Positions 53,101 through 63,961 of a DNA stretch of 64,000 nt are shown piece after piece. The stretch is from Armigeres subalbatus (Eukaryota > Arthropoda > Insecta > Diptera > Culicidae). Position numbers and translations under genes: made by a program. How positions within the stretch are numbered: position 1 is the first letter of the stretch; each line of letters opens with the position of its first letter. The notes beneath the pieces were generated by a model, which saw only the letters and a list, made by a program, of their open reading frames with translations, searched no databases and was not told the DNA's origin. The DNA lies in the NCBI RefSeq assembly GCF_024139115.2, contig NC_085139.1, positions 104,943,935 through 105,007,934 on the forward strand, in the 5' to 3' direction.

Positions 53101-54219
53101 AGGAAAGCATGTCAATATTGTAAAAATGAGAGTGCCAAGGCAAACATTCCGAAAATGGCTCCTCTACCCGAATGTAGGCTACAGCCATATGTAAAACCAT
53201 TTACACATACTGGTGTAGATTATTTTGGACCATACAACGTTTCGATCGGTAGGCGTACCGAAAAACGTTGGGGGGCTCTGTTCACCTGCATGACGACGAG
53301 AGCAATCTATTTGGAGTTAGCCCATGATTTGAGTGCTGATGCGTTCTTGTTATGCCTGAACTCTGTACAAAATAGGCGAGGTAGAATTAAACACCTATAT
53401 AGCGATAACGGTACGAATTTCGTAGGAGCGAACAATGAGCTACAGAAAATTGAACATCGGTTAGCGTCACGTGGAATCGAATGGCACTTCAATCCTCCTG
53501 CAGCACCACACTTTGGAGGCGCATGGGAAAGGCTAGTTCAAGAAGTTAAGAGCTTATTACCCAACCAAACTGTACCCGAACATACTCTAAGGTCATTGCT
53601 AACAGAGATCGAAAATATAATTAACAGTAGACCACTTACCTCTATATCGCTAGATGCTACGGACGACGAACCACTCACTCCTAATCACTTTTTGATCGGT
53701 TGTTCCGGAGGAGCAGAACCATCATTGAATGATGTCTCCAAAACAGAAGCCAATAGACATCAGTGGAAAAGGGTTCAATCCATGGCAAAAAATTATTGGG
53801 ATCGGTGGTTGCATGAATATCTTCCATCTCAAGCCAAAAGATCGAAATGGTATGATAAAGTTAAGAACATCAAAGAAGGAGATATCGTTATGATTGCTGA
53901 TGACGATCAGAAAGCTAAATGGAAAAAGGGTATTATAACCAAAACACACTTATCAAAAGATGGTCAGGTAAGATCAGCTGTTGTAAAAACAGCTACCGGA
54001 GAATATACTCGTCCGGTTGTTAAGTTAGCTGTTTTGGATGTAAAACCAATGGAGTATGAAGATTTGGAAGCAAGCACTAATGACCAAACATGTAGAATAA
54101 AACAAGCCTTGAGTCAACAAAATGGTAATTCCCAAAACCAAAGCCAAAATAAACAAATAAAGCAGCAGGAAAAAGCAAAGAGCATGAGCCTAACATTAAC
54201 AAACAAAGCGGTGCCATAA
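50178..54219 (+). pseudogene. BEL/Pao pol: protease, RT, RNase H, integrase
   Basis: The protease (50178-50603) has FLDSGSSVSLID. The RT continues in 50597-51208 and 51181-51996 with SFGATCSPACAQF and the YVDDYLDS box. RNase H and the integrase N-terminus are in 51981-52982 (VFCDASLNAFAAVIY, SIPRLELQAAVLG). The integrase core is in 53029-54219, with GVDYFGPY, the second Asp in SDNGTNFVGAN and the Glu in GGAWERLVQ, then a DUF5641-like C-terminus. Frameshifts occur near 50595, 51175, 51990 and 52990, so no full polyprotein can be made from this copy as written. The protease frame begins in -1 relation to the end of gag. Confidence 0.9.
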
Positions 54220-54280
54220 AACGAAGGATGAACCTACAAGGTAAAATACCACTGAACCAAAACCAAATAATTTTGTGGGA

Positions 54281-56392
54281 ATGGTACGAGAAGAAGACAG
54301 AAGGAATGTTCAAATATACGAATACGGTAAACGACAACGCATTGACATAGATAAAGTAAAGCAAATTGCCGCATCCCTGGCTAGACCGAAGCCCATAAAG
54401 AAAGGACCACGGATAAGACCAGTAAACTGGTTTAACTGGATGGCGATATTGAATATAGCATGCGCAATATTTGGAAGTGCATTATCATTTGAAGGATCCG
54501 GACTGATTGCATATGATTGCGGAAACCCTGAAGTAAATCTTACAAGTTATTCATTGTTGGATGTTGCATCATGCATTCCCCCAACTAATAATCTCTCTAC
54601 TAGTGAGATCCAAATACAGGTTCTACAACGAAGTGTCAAAAATGAAATACCAGCCTTTCAATGTAAAGTAATAATAAAGCGACGTATACAACATTGTGGG
54701 ATGCACTCTCGTACTTCAGAATATGAAAGAAGTTACGAATATATCGTAAAAGACTTTACATCTGAAGAGTGTCGTCTGTCGCACCAACTAGGAATAGTAA
54801 AGTTGACACACGATCATCAATTGCGAGAACTAAAACGCAATGGAACCACCCGTGGCGAAACTTTGATTGTAGGATCAGTCTGGGGAAGTAACTGCAAAGG
54901 AGGGACATACAGAACACCAGTATATACATGGGTTGACGCCCTTGTGTTCTACGAATATGAAATAACACTTCGAGATTACATTGCAACTGTAGACTATGAA
55001 AATGATATAATTCATTTAAAAAATGGATTGACTTGTGTTCATTCTCAAGGGAGATGTCTAGACTCAGAAGATGGGTATATAACTTGGAATATAGTCCCGA
55101 ATAATAAATGCGAAGATACCGAATATGAAGTAATTTTTGAGGGTATAGTAAACAAGACAAAAAATGAAAACAGCAAAGAGAACGGTAGAAAACTAATGTG
55201 GTTTATAGCACAGTTTCTAATACACATCTGTTTTCAATTCGAGCAAGAGAACCGACAAAACTTGTGGCCCTGTAAGATTTTAGACCGCCCATCCTCTAAG
55301 TCTTTTTGTCGAAGTCATAGGGTTCAAATCTCCCTTTATAAGAAAAATCATCAAAGGGAGAAACTTTGACTTGTTCATATATTTTAACTCTAAAATTACC
55401 CTTGTAGAAAATTATATCGGCCAAAGTATGTCAGAGCTCTATAATACAGTTATGACAGAAATGTGCAAAGTCGATAAGACATTAATGGAGACGAAACTCA
55501 CGTTGGCGCGTCTCAATCCAACGGAATTTGTGACCAGCATAATTAAGAGATCAGGATATACAGCGGTAGTAGCAGGAGAGGTGTTACACATCCTAGAATG
55601 TAAACCTGTATATGTAACACCAAGATCCGATGATAATTGTTATCAGGAGATACCTGTTAACTATAATAATCAATCCGTGTATATTGCCCCAGTAACTCAT
55701 ATATTACAGACAAGAGGTACGCAAATTGACTGTACACCTCTGTTACCAGCAAAATTCCAAATAGGTGGAAGATGGTATACAACAGATAGTCGTATCGGGA
55801 AACCACTTCACCATTAAAACTTTCGACAGATATACTAACTTCCTGGACATATACACATTTACCTAATCTAATGCAAAGTGGGGTATACGACGCAGATAGT
55901 GTCATAAAAATGAGGAATATGATATACGAGCAAGGAGACAGACGCGTTGCGTCCAATGTCTTGCATAAAATCTTGATTGGACAACAACCAGAATTTCAAG
56001 GCTTCCGTTTCGACGCACTTGTATCCAATAAATTAGTCGAAGACGTCATAGACAAATACTGGGATAAATTTATGTCGTGGTCGGCGCGTTTGGGAAACAT
56101 AACGTCAACATTCATAGGTATCTATATGATTGGTCGGATTATAAAATTCGCGATCGACACAATAATACATGGACGCATTTTGTACGATATATATGGTTTG
56201 GGTTGGCAATTACTAGCGTCGTTTTGGGACTCAATAACTAATTTTCTTTCGCATAGAAATAATATGCAAAGATCAACGCAACATGAAAATAATATACAAT
56301 CTCCGAATCAGGATGAAGAACTTTCGCAAGTAGTGGAACCTTTAGCACCGTTATATCCACAATTATACTCGCGTACTGACGAAAGGGTTTGA
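54281..56392 (+). pseudogene. Env-like glycoprotein, chuvirus-like, frameshifted
   Basis: The position after integrase is that of env. The first block (54281-55190) has a hydrophobic segment near residues 48-68, then a Cys-rich ectodomain with AYDCGNPEVNLTS and GSNCKGGTYRTP. The second block (55371-55817) and third (55871-56392) complete the ectodomain. The third block has a C-terminal membrane segment (about 56095-56160) and a short polar tail. Frames shift near 55190-55370 and 55815-55870. Cys spacing and the CKGGTY region resemble glycoproteins of chuviruses (negative-strand RNA viruses of arthropods) more than baculovirus or phlebovirus types. That assignment rests on recognition without a search. 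Product is not expected from this copy. Confidence 0.7.
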
Positions 56393-56420
56393 GTAAACTA
56401 GGTGTTTACGGGCTCCGGGA

Positions 56421-57236
56421 TGTAGACGCGAGGTAATTAATTTCGAATGAAAATCAGAACGAACTGGCAAGTTCTGGTCCGGACTAGATGCAGATACAAT
56501 TCTTAAGAAAATGAAATGAAAAGTAGAAAAAAACGAACCCTCTCCTTTGCATAACATTTTCTATGCTAAGCAGATGTTAGTTTGAGACAGCGCATGAGAT
56601 AAGAAAAACACGCCCACGCAATACACACGCGTGCATAAATTATCCATCTCTCTTTATCCTTTAGCAAGGATACGTTAAGCTCTACAAATGTGTTGCAATC
56701 TTCTCCTGATCTGGAAATGCCATAAGCAAATAGGAAAATGATAATAAAATTTAGCCCTTATGAGGCCATAGTATTATTTTTAGATTACAGTAGGAAATAG
56801 ACTAAAAAGCTGGTATTGAAAGGGATTCGGAAAATACCAGCTGAAATAAAACCATTATTTAATATACATATCGATGTTACACCATGTAGTATTAAGACCC
56901 ATATTGTACATATTGCCTCAAATAAATCAAGTTCAAAACTCACTCCAGGGTTCTCGTGAATGAATCCGAACAACTCCCGACTAAGTGCAGGTAAATAGTT
57001 CAGTGTTAATAGAAGGTAATTAGTTCATTGCTTAAGTGAAAACTTCTCTCCTTGACTGGAGAAAAAAGTAGCTGAAAGCAATTCAAAAGGTCGCCGGTAG
57101 CGAAAGTGTTCTCCTTTGGAAACCAAGTAACTACTCGAGATCATTCGGCGACAAACGTTGGCCCAGGAGCTTCGATAGGCCTTGTCATCCCCAGAGGAAC
57201 GGAATCAAAGGCCTTAGGAGAACGGTGGCGTCGACA
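56421..57236 (+). repeat. 3' LTR of the BEL/Pao element
   Basis: 816 bp, a near-identical copy of 46797-47606, preceded by a purine-rich stretch (ggctccggga, 56411-56420). Confidence 0.92.
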
Positions 57237-57241
57237 AGGAT

Positions 57242-57830
57242 TTTTCGGAAAAACCCATGAAACTTCCGGACAATTTCCTGGAAAGATTACAGAAAGAATA
57301 CCAGGACGATTTTTTGAAGAAATTCATAGAGGAATTTGCAGCGAAAATACTGGAAGAATGTTCAAAGATATTTCTAGAAGAATAATCAAAGGGATTCAAG
57401 GAAAAATTTAACAAAAGTTTGTAGCAAGTTTCCTCTTAATTTCTTCTAGGTAGATTTTCCTGTAGAAATTTACCTTGAAAATTATGAGAAATATCCATTT
57501 AACACCAGCATAATTTCAATTTCTTAGTGACATTCGTAAGAATTTTTTATGAAAATTAATTGAGACAATTTTCTTGTGGAAATTAAAAGGAATTTATTGT
57601 GGGAATTGTGGAAATCAAGATGAATTTTTCGTTTGAATTTTGGAGGATTTCCTTTATGTTGTATAATTATTACTCCTACGGAAATTATTAAATATAAATT
57701 TTGTACTAAATTTCCAATTTCAATCCTATTGAATGTAGACAAGAAATTCCTAATAATTTTCATCGGAAATTCTTTTAAAGATTCACAGAAAATTCAAAGA
57801 GTTTCCCGTCGAATATTTAGAGGAAAGTCA
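57242..57830 (+). repeat. Continuation of the degenerate satellite
   Basis: Resumes the aaacttccgg, tttcctgga and ggaattt units interrupted by the BEL element at 46797, becoming more diverged to the right. Confidence 0.6.
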
Positions 57831-58605
57831 CATGTGTGGTGAGTTTTTCCTGGTTTTTCATTCGGCCGATGACCACTTTCATTTGGCTTACTCGCCATTT
57901 TGTTTTTTTTAATGCCCTTGAATGCACGTCCGTTCTTCGCAACGTTAGTCAGGAGAATGCCTGTTCAACTCACGAAGTTATTTTACGATCTCGCACTGCA
58001 AATTATTTTCACTCACACAAACATTAATATTGAATCCCATCATATAAAATATTCGTTTCCGAGACTCACACTATAGTACACAGTTTTTCCAACACGAATA
58101 CCTATTTGAATTAGCTTACTCTCACCGTGTAGTATAGTATTGCACCAACACAATTGTGTTTTAATCTACCAAAAGATTTGCGTTTAATGCAGTACTAGAG
58201 TACGTGTACCTTCTCTGCGAAATACCTTACTTTTAATCATTAATATGGCCCTACCTCGCTTTGCTATTGCACGCAACCAGCTGGAATGACAGTTCTCCTT
58301 ATAGACCTTTCCGTCGAATGACAGTTCTCTTGGCGTGAGATTTCTTAATAATATCATTTCGAGCTTTTGGTTGGAATGACAGTCATGTATGGGTAGATTT
58401 ATTCTACAGTTGCATTTATCGGCATGTGTTATCAAAACAAACACGGGAACTGTCACAAAATAAAAGATCTAAATGTACCGTTCGTTGTTTTTTGTGAAAT
58501 CACAAGTAGTAAGCAAGTAGTGATGGTGAAGAATAAAACAAGCAGGTAAATCGTTCTCAAATAATATTTCCTTTAATTATTTTCTTTGTAGGTTTATCTC
58601 CCACA
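57831..58605 (-). other. Non-coding, probably includes 3' LTR of the gypsy-type gene
   Basis: A minus-strand polypurine tract (agaggcgggagcgaa, 58606-58620) is followed by TGTGGGAGAT at 58605, which looks like an LTR start. AATAAA on the minus strand lies near 58397-58402. The far LTR end and the matching 5' LTR were not found inside the window. Confidence 0.45.
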
Positions 58606-58623
58606 TTCGCTCCCGCCTCTACA

Positions 58624-61600
58624 CTAATCATAAATGGAATAGATAAATCTGTCGTCAAATCGCATCGGCTTTTTCACATCAGATCGATTTCGCAGGATTC
58701 TGTTCGGTGAAATTTCATGACGGGTTGATGAACTTATTGCTGCATCCAGTTCTGAATGTTTGTCATCGGCAACAGCCAATGGAATGTCCAGTGTCGAATG
58801 TGAAGCCTCGTCAATCTCCTCGGTATCGTCCGTTTCTTCAAGGTGATATTCAGCTGGTGCAATTTTCACATCTTGCACGTTTCGAGTGTACTGCACACCG
58901 CTGCGACTCAGGATGACAATCTTGGCCCCGTCTCTGGCCACCACTTTGAAATGTTCTGCACCAAATGTTGGATCCGTTTTCGACTTCCGTTGCTGAGCCA
59001 TTAGCACTGTATCTCCAACCTGGATACTGGAGTTTTTGGATCCACGGGCTGCATCTGCATCTTGTTTACTGATGAATTTGGCTTCCGAATCCTTTTCTCG
59101 AATATGATCGTAGTCGAGTTGCTTCGGGTTCCATAGGCTGGGAAAGTTACCTCTAAATTTCCAGCCTACAAGCAACTCGAATGGTGTTACGCCCAAACGG
59201 GAATGGGGAACCAACGTATTATGGTTGTGTACATACTGATGCAAAGCATGTCGCCAGTTAGTACCATCTAATTTTGAAGCAGCTACCGCCTTTATCACGC
59301 CTTGGTTTTGGCGTTCCACAGCTCCGTTTGATTGAGGTGATAGTGGAATCGATTTACGAATTTTGACTCCTTTGTTCTCCCAAAACTGAATATAGTTGGT
59401 ACTCTGGAAGGGGGGGCCGTTGTCGCTTTGGAGAATCAAAGGACAACCCCACATCTTGAAAATCTCACACAGAGCCTTGTTTGTACTATCAGCATCTTTT
59501 GATTTCATTTCCATGACTGTCAAGTATCTAGAGTGTGTGTCCACTAGGATTAAAAACTCACTGGAACCACAACCAGGTATTGAAAGAAAATCAACCTGTA
59601 GGATTTGCCATGGTCCATCTGGTAGTTCTCTCGAAGACAGGGGCAGGGGCGGATTTTTCCTGGAAAGCATCGCGCATGTTTCGCAATTTTTCACGAACTT
59701 CTCGGCATCTACCGACATGCCCGGCCACCAAAAAAATTCTCGCACAATCTTTTTCATCGCCGATTCTCCTACGTGCCCACCGTGAGCAGCTTTCAACGCT
59801 TTTCTGCGAAGTGATATAGGAAGAATAGTGCGATCTCCTTTGAAAATCAGAAAGCCAATCATGTTTATGTTCTTCTTTTGTGTTTCATATTTACGTAGCT
59901 CTTTCGGCCATTTATCAGAAATTAATGCATCGTGGAGTTTGCAGAGTTCTTCATCATCTTCTGATTCTTTCTCGATTTCTTCCCACGTGATATCCATCGA
60001 GTCACCCAACGCGTATAGAAGGTTTCCTGTGTCATTTTCTTCGAAAGGTTCCGCTGTTTGGGAATCATGTATCAAACGCGATAATGCGTCTGCCAGGTTC
60101 TGCTGTCCTCTCACTCCCTTCACGGTAAAATCATAGGGCTGGAGACGTAATGCCCATGACTCTGCGCGAGATATGGCCCTTCTACCCAGCCTATGAGTAG
60201 TACTGAAAATAAATTCATTGGCTTGTGCGTCTGTACGGATTACGAATGATCGTCCCAAGAGATAGGACGAAAATCGTTCGACTCCCCAGACAACGCCTAA
60301 CGCCTCTCTTTGCGTTTGCGGGTACCTCTGTTCCGTTGGGGTTAGGGATTTAGATGCGCAGGCTATTATGCGTGGCACCTTGTCGTTATCGTATTGTATG
60401 AGAACTGCTCCCAATCCGATGGGGCTAGCATCCACGTACAGCTCTGTATCGTCTGTAGTACTGTAGTAACCTAGGACTTTTATGGTCTTTAGTGCATTAT
60501 CCTGCAGATAATTGAATTCCTTATCTTCAAGTTCTGTCCAATAGAACTGTTTAGAATTCGCCAGAGTTCGCAGATGCACCGTTAAATCTGCTCTTCGCTG
60601 AATGAATCTATCTGCAAACGTTACCAATCCTAGAAAGCTTTTAACCTCCGTACAGGAAGTTGGGGTTCTAAAGCTCTGGATAGCCCTCATTTTTTCATCA
60701 GTTACGCTCCAACCTTTCGAAGTTAGCAAAAATCCTACGAACTGTACCGCTTGACTACTGAAGACGCATTTGGAATCATTCAATTTAACATTATGCTGTC
60801 GTAGCCGATTCAGCACCTCTTCTAGGTTGGCATCATGGATTTCCTTGGTAGACCCAAACACAAGGACATCGTCCAGGTAGTTTTTCACGCCAGAGCAGCC
60901 TCCCAGAATTACTCTCTGCAGTACCTCCTGGAATATGTCCGGCGCGTTACATAATCCAAACGGTAAACGGACGCATCTAAACAACCCAAACTCGGTATAA
61001 AAGTTGGTGAGGTGCCTAGACTCGGTATCTAATTCGATATGGAAAAACGCATTAGACATGTCTATGGTTGAAAACCATGTTGCTCCATTTAATTCTGGCA
61101 AAATAGATTCGAGTGTCGGCATGGCGAAGGGTGTTCTTTGTATATATTTATTAGGGCCCCTGAGATCGATCACCAAGCGGATATCGTGCTTGCCTTTGGG
61201 GACAGCAAGCATCGAAGAGCAAAACGATACGTCCATGTCCTGCGTGACTGGTTCAATTATATCAGCTGCGATCAGATCTTGTAGCCTTTTCTCTACCATA
61301 GGCTTAATTGCCTGGGGTATATTTGTAAATATGTTACGGCAAGGTGGTCGCGACTTATCGTAATTTATTTTCACCGGGGGCACATTAAACTTCGGGAATG
61401 GATTTCCTATTACAACCGGGGCTAAAATCAACCCTTTTTCTGTGGTATCGACCTGCTTCGGGACAGAAACACTAAATCCAAGCTTCAATACACTGTATCT
61501 CAAGGCAGTAGATCTGCCTAGCAAGGAGCGATGTGCATTCTTAACCACATAGAATGTCTCGAGATTAATTGGACGGTCATCGGATATAAACAGGAAAGCT

Positions 61601-61896
61601 TCAAAGGTTGCCAGGACGGTAATCTCTCCCTCCAAAGCATAAGCCTTCAGAGTTCGATCCGATCCTTCCCTAATGTTATGCATCTCCTTACAATACCTTT
61701 CATTACTCCTCATGATCTCGTAGATGTTCTCAACAAGCGTATTTACCTGTGCTCCGGAATCAATTAAGAAATCGCATTGCATACCGGCCACGTGTGCAGT
61801 TATGATTCCCGATTCCTTATTTGTTCCAACCGTAGCAATAACAAATCGATCCGTGTCCCAGTCCTGGCACCGATCGTATCTTTCCGGAACATTTGC
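58624..61896 (-). CDS. Ty3/gypsy-type pol, intact: protease, RT, RNase H, integrase
   Basis: The frame is open from the putative splice acceptor (61896) to TAG at 58624, 1090 codons without a break (1055 from the first ATG at 61791). Domains counted from that ATG: retropepsin FLIDSGAQV (residues 8-16), RT with LPFGLCNAPDIFQ and YLDDVLVFG (about 303), and RNase H with YVDASPIGLGAVL. The integrase zinc domain starts at GHVGESAMKKIV (about 672), and its core has DFLSIPGC, QSDNGPPFQS and NGAVERQNQG. All catalytic residues I can check are present. Integrity contrasts with every other retroelement in the window. It may be a young mobile copy or a domesticated gene. Confidence 0.9.
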   Translation of the reverse strand, partial: ANVPERYDRCQDWDTDRFVIATVGTNKESGIITAHVAGMQCDFLIDSGAQVNTLVENIYEIMRSNERYCKEMHNIREGSDRTLKAYALEGEITVLATFEAFLFISDDRPINLETFYVVKNAHRSLLGRSTALRYSVLKLGFSVSVPKQVDTTEKGLILAPVVIGNPFPKFNVPPVKINYDKSRPPCRNIFTNIPQAIKPMVEKRLQDLIAADIIEPVTQDMDVSFCSSMLAVPKGKHDIRLVIDLRGPNKYIQRTPFAMPTLESILPELNGATWFSTIDMSNAFFHIELDTESRHLTNFYTEFGLFRCVRLPFGLCNAPDIFQEVLQRVILGGCSGVKNYLDDVLVFGSTKEIHDANLEEVLNRLRQHNVKLNDSKCVFSSQAVQFVGFLLTSKGWSVTDEKMRAIQSFRTPTSCTEVKSFLGLVTFADRFIQRRADLTVHLRTLANSKQFYWTELEDKEFNYLQDNALKTIKVLGYYSTTDDTELYVDASPIGLGAVLIQYDNDKVPRIIACASKSLTPTEQRYPQTQREALGVVWGVERFSSYLLGRSFVIRTDAQANEFIFSTTHRLGRRAISRAESWALRLQPYDFTVKGVRGQQNLADALSRLIHDSQTAEPFEENDTGNLLYALGDSMDITWEEIEKESEDDEELCKLHDALISDKWPKELRKYETQKKNINMIGFLIFKGDRTILPISLRRKALKAAHGGHVGESAMKKIVREFFWWPGMSVDAEKFVKNCETCAMLSRKNPPLPLSSRELPDGPWQILQVDFLSIPGCGSSEFLILVDTHSRYLTVMEMKSKDADSTNKALCEIFKMWGCPLILQSDNGPPFQSTNYIQFWENKGVKIRKSIPLSPQSNGAVERQNQGVIKAVAASKLDGTNWRHALHQYVHNHNTLVPHSRLGVTPFELLVGWKFRGNFPSLWNPKQLDYDHIREKDSEAKFISKQDADAARGSKNSSIQVGDTVLMAQQRKSKTDPTFGAEHFKVVARDGAKIVILSRSGVQYTRNVQDVKIAPAEYHLEETDDTEEIDEASHSTLDIPLAVADDKHSELDAAISSSTRHEISPNRILRNRSDVKKPMRFDDRFIYSIYD

Positions 61897-62361
61897 CTAC
61901 CAAAAATTTAATTTATAAGTTTGAAATCATCTTATTGTATATTATATACTATAGTAACACGATAGCCAAGGTGAACTTCTTTATGATCAAAAGTCGAACT
62001 ATATATATGTATATATATATTTTATTGATTCATGAATACCTTCAATTTTGTCATCATTTTTATTTAAGTTTCTTCTGTATCATTTAAAATTTAAAATAAT
62101 TTTAATTCATTTTGCTCCTTAGAGTACTTAGTTGTATTTAAACTTGGATTTTTTTCTTTTTATTCATTACCTCAAAATTCAGATTTAAACATTACGGAAA
62201 AAAATTAAAATTCCTTCTTTTTTTTATCAATGTAAAAAAATTATAGTAATTCGGAATTTTTCAAATAAAAAAACTCAAATTTGAAACAATTAAATTCAAA
62301 TAAACGTACGAAAACTATCAATCGTGTCACTCAAAATTTAAGAATCTGTTTGGTCACTCAC
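61897..62361 (-). other. Putative 465-bp intron between gag and pol
   Basis: AT-rich, with donor CAA/GTGAGTGACC and acceptor TTTTTGGTAG/GCA on the minus strand. Splicing joins gag and pol in phase 0 and removes the gag stop at 62338. Without splicing, gag ends at 62338 and pol has no continuous link. Confidence 0.55.
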
Positions 62362-63715
62362 TTGTTCTTTCGTTTTTGAAGTCGCTTCTTTCTCTTCCAC
62401 TACTTCTATCTTGGCCTGTTTCGCATCTGTTTCAAAAATGTCCTGATCTACATTTCGCTTTGTGGTCGTACTCGTAGCCGGATAGCAAGCACGCTGGATG
62501 TGCCCTACCTGTCCGCACTTTCTGCACACAAGATTTGCAGCGTTGCACTCCGATGGCAGATGAAAGAAACTGTAACATCTCCAGCATCTGTCCAATCGCT
62601 TAGTCTCGTTCCTGTCGCCAAAGTTTCGTTTAGTCGCTCCAACTCTGTTCGCACGCCATCCCGTCTGTTGGGGAAAGCGTTGATTGTAACGTGGATAGTT
62701 TCGATTGTAAGGAACATAACGGTTGTCAGACCTCTGCTCATAGTTCCTCCGTGATGATGATGATGGATTCTGGTATTCAGCCGTTACCGGAGCAAGCATA
62801 GCTGTCTCCCTAGCAGATCCACTCTGCATGTGCTTGAAGGCGAAAAATTCTTCGTTCATGCGAATCGCTTGAATCTCACGAACTTTGTCAACCAAGGTGG
62901 TGAATGTTCCGTTCCGGCTGACCATTTTCAATGCCGCCACTCTCACCTCCTTACACTTTGCATGTTCCGCGATAGTCTTAACAATTTCTTCGAATTCCTT
63001 TGTCTTATCAAAGTCGCATAGTTGTGCCGTTTCTCCAACTCTCGTGATAAACGCCAAATCAGACTCGTCTGCCTTTTGTTCCATTAAGGCAAGCTTCCGT
63101 CTTTGAAACATCACGTCGGAGCTAGATCCGAAGTATAGCTTAAGTCGATGAAGAGCATTTGAAAATGGATTGGTGCTGACATCTGGGGCTTCGGCATCTG
63201 ATCTCGTATTTTTGAATATCGTGAGCAGACGAGGACCGGCTTTCACCTTGAAAATCGTGAACTTCGTCGCTTCGTCCTCTATTCCTGCCAGAGCCATACA
63301 GTCATTGAGTAGGTCTTTCCACATCTCAAAGGTATGTCTGTGAATCTCGTCGTCTCCTGCAAGCGGTTTACATTCCTGAATTGCTATCGACGATATGGAC
63401 AATTGATTCACGGAGGACAGAAAACGTGACTCATCCAATGTTCCGATCGATTTTGGTTGATGTTGAGTACTCGAAGCAATTGGGATCTCCTCGAAGTCCA
63501 CGCTAGCGTCTTCGTTAGCGTCTTTCACGACAGACGGAATGATTTCCTTTGTCGTTTTCAACGAATCAACTACCGCTTGTAGCTTTTTAAGTTGCTCTGC
63601 CATGTTTGCCTTTTCCGCTCTTTCTGCCTTCAATTTTTCCGCCATACTTTCCAGTTTACTTAGCTTTCTTTCCTTCTTTCTTAGCTTTGTTTCTGTTCCG
63701 CCTGGCTTCGCGTTT
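62362..63715 (-). CDS. Ty3/gypsy-type gag, intact
   Basis: The frame is open from the candidate acceptor at 63715 (an unspliced ATG lies at 63735) to 62338. A Lys/Glu-rich coiled coil (about residues 10-65) precedes the capsid-like region (about 120-310, with the MWKDLLNDC and FITRVGETAQLC helices). An Arg/Tyr/Asn-rich segment and two CCHC-type knuckles follow, CWRCYSFFHLPSEC and CRKCGQVGHIQRAC. Fused to pol if the 61897-62361 segment is spliced. Unspliced translation would end with VSDQTDS at 62338. Confidence 0.85.
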
Positions 63716-63932
63716 CTGAAATGGATGCAACACAAACAACCAAGGATCGAGCATTAGCCATACACCATGTATATTTTTAAATAAATCATAAGTTAATCTC
63801 TTTATCCCACATACATCGTTTTTGTTTCTCAGCTTAAAACTATTTTAACAAGTGTTAATTTATTATAACGTCGAAAATGATTTTTTTTTTTAATTTAATT
63901 TTTTTAGCTTCTTATTATTTTTCGAACTTGAC
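63716..63932 (-). other. Candidate first intron of the gag-pol gene
   Basis: 217 bp, very AT-rich, with a pyrimidine-rich 3' end (gttgtttgtgttgcatccat) before the acceptor. An alternative is unspliced retroelement leader. Confidence 0.3.
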
Positions 63933-63961
63933 CTTTCGCAAGCCGAGTAATCTGAGACCAT
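63933..63961 (-). CDS. Candidate first coding exon of the gag-pol gene
   Basis: ATG at 63961 opens nine codons plus two bases, ending before GTCAAG (63932). The next exon starts at 63715 after TGCATCCATTTCAG and needs exactly two bases of a split codon, so the phase fits. The donor is weak and a phase match has a one-in-three chance, so this is tentative. Confidence 0.25.

Larger units (their letters stand above)
46797..57236 (+). mobile_element. BEL/Pao element with env-like third coding region
   Basis: 10.4 kb with 0.8 kb LTRs and a perfect 5-bp target duplication aggat (46792-46796, 57237-57241). The order is LTR, PBS, leader with 74-bp repeats, gag with PHD finger, protease, RT (YVDD box), RNase H, integrase, glycoprotein-like env, LTR. 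The RT box, the gag and protease type and the 5-bp duplication are BEL/Pao features. Several frames are shifted, while the LTRs differ by only about 1 %. The third region resembles chuvirus-like glycoproteins. Capture of such glycoproteins by mosquito BEL/Pao elements is described in the literature, so this is probably a member of that group. Confidence 0.92.

Noticed and set aside
63811..63850. 5' LTR start matching the TGTGGGAGAT at 58605
   Set aside because: Similarity is limited to about ten bases around atgtgggataaa and does not extend.
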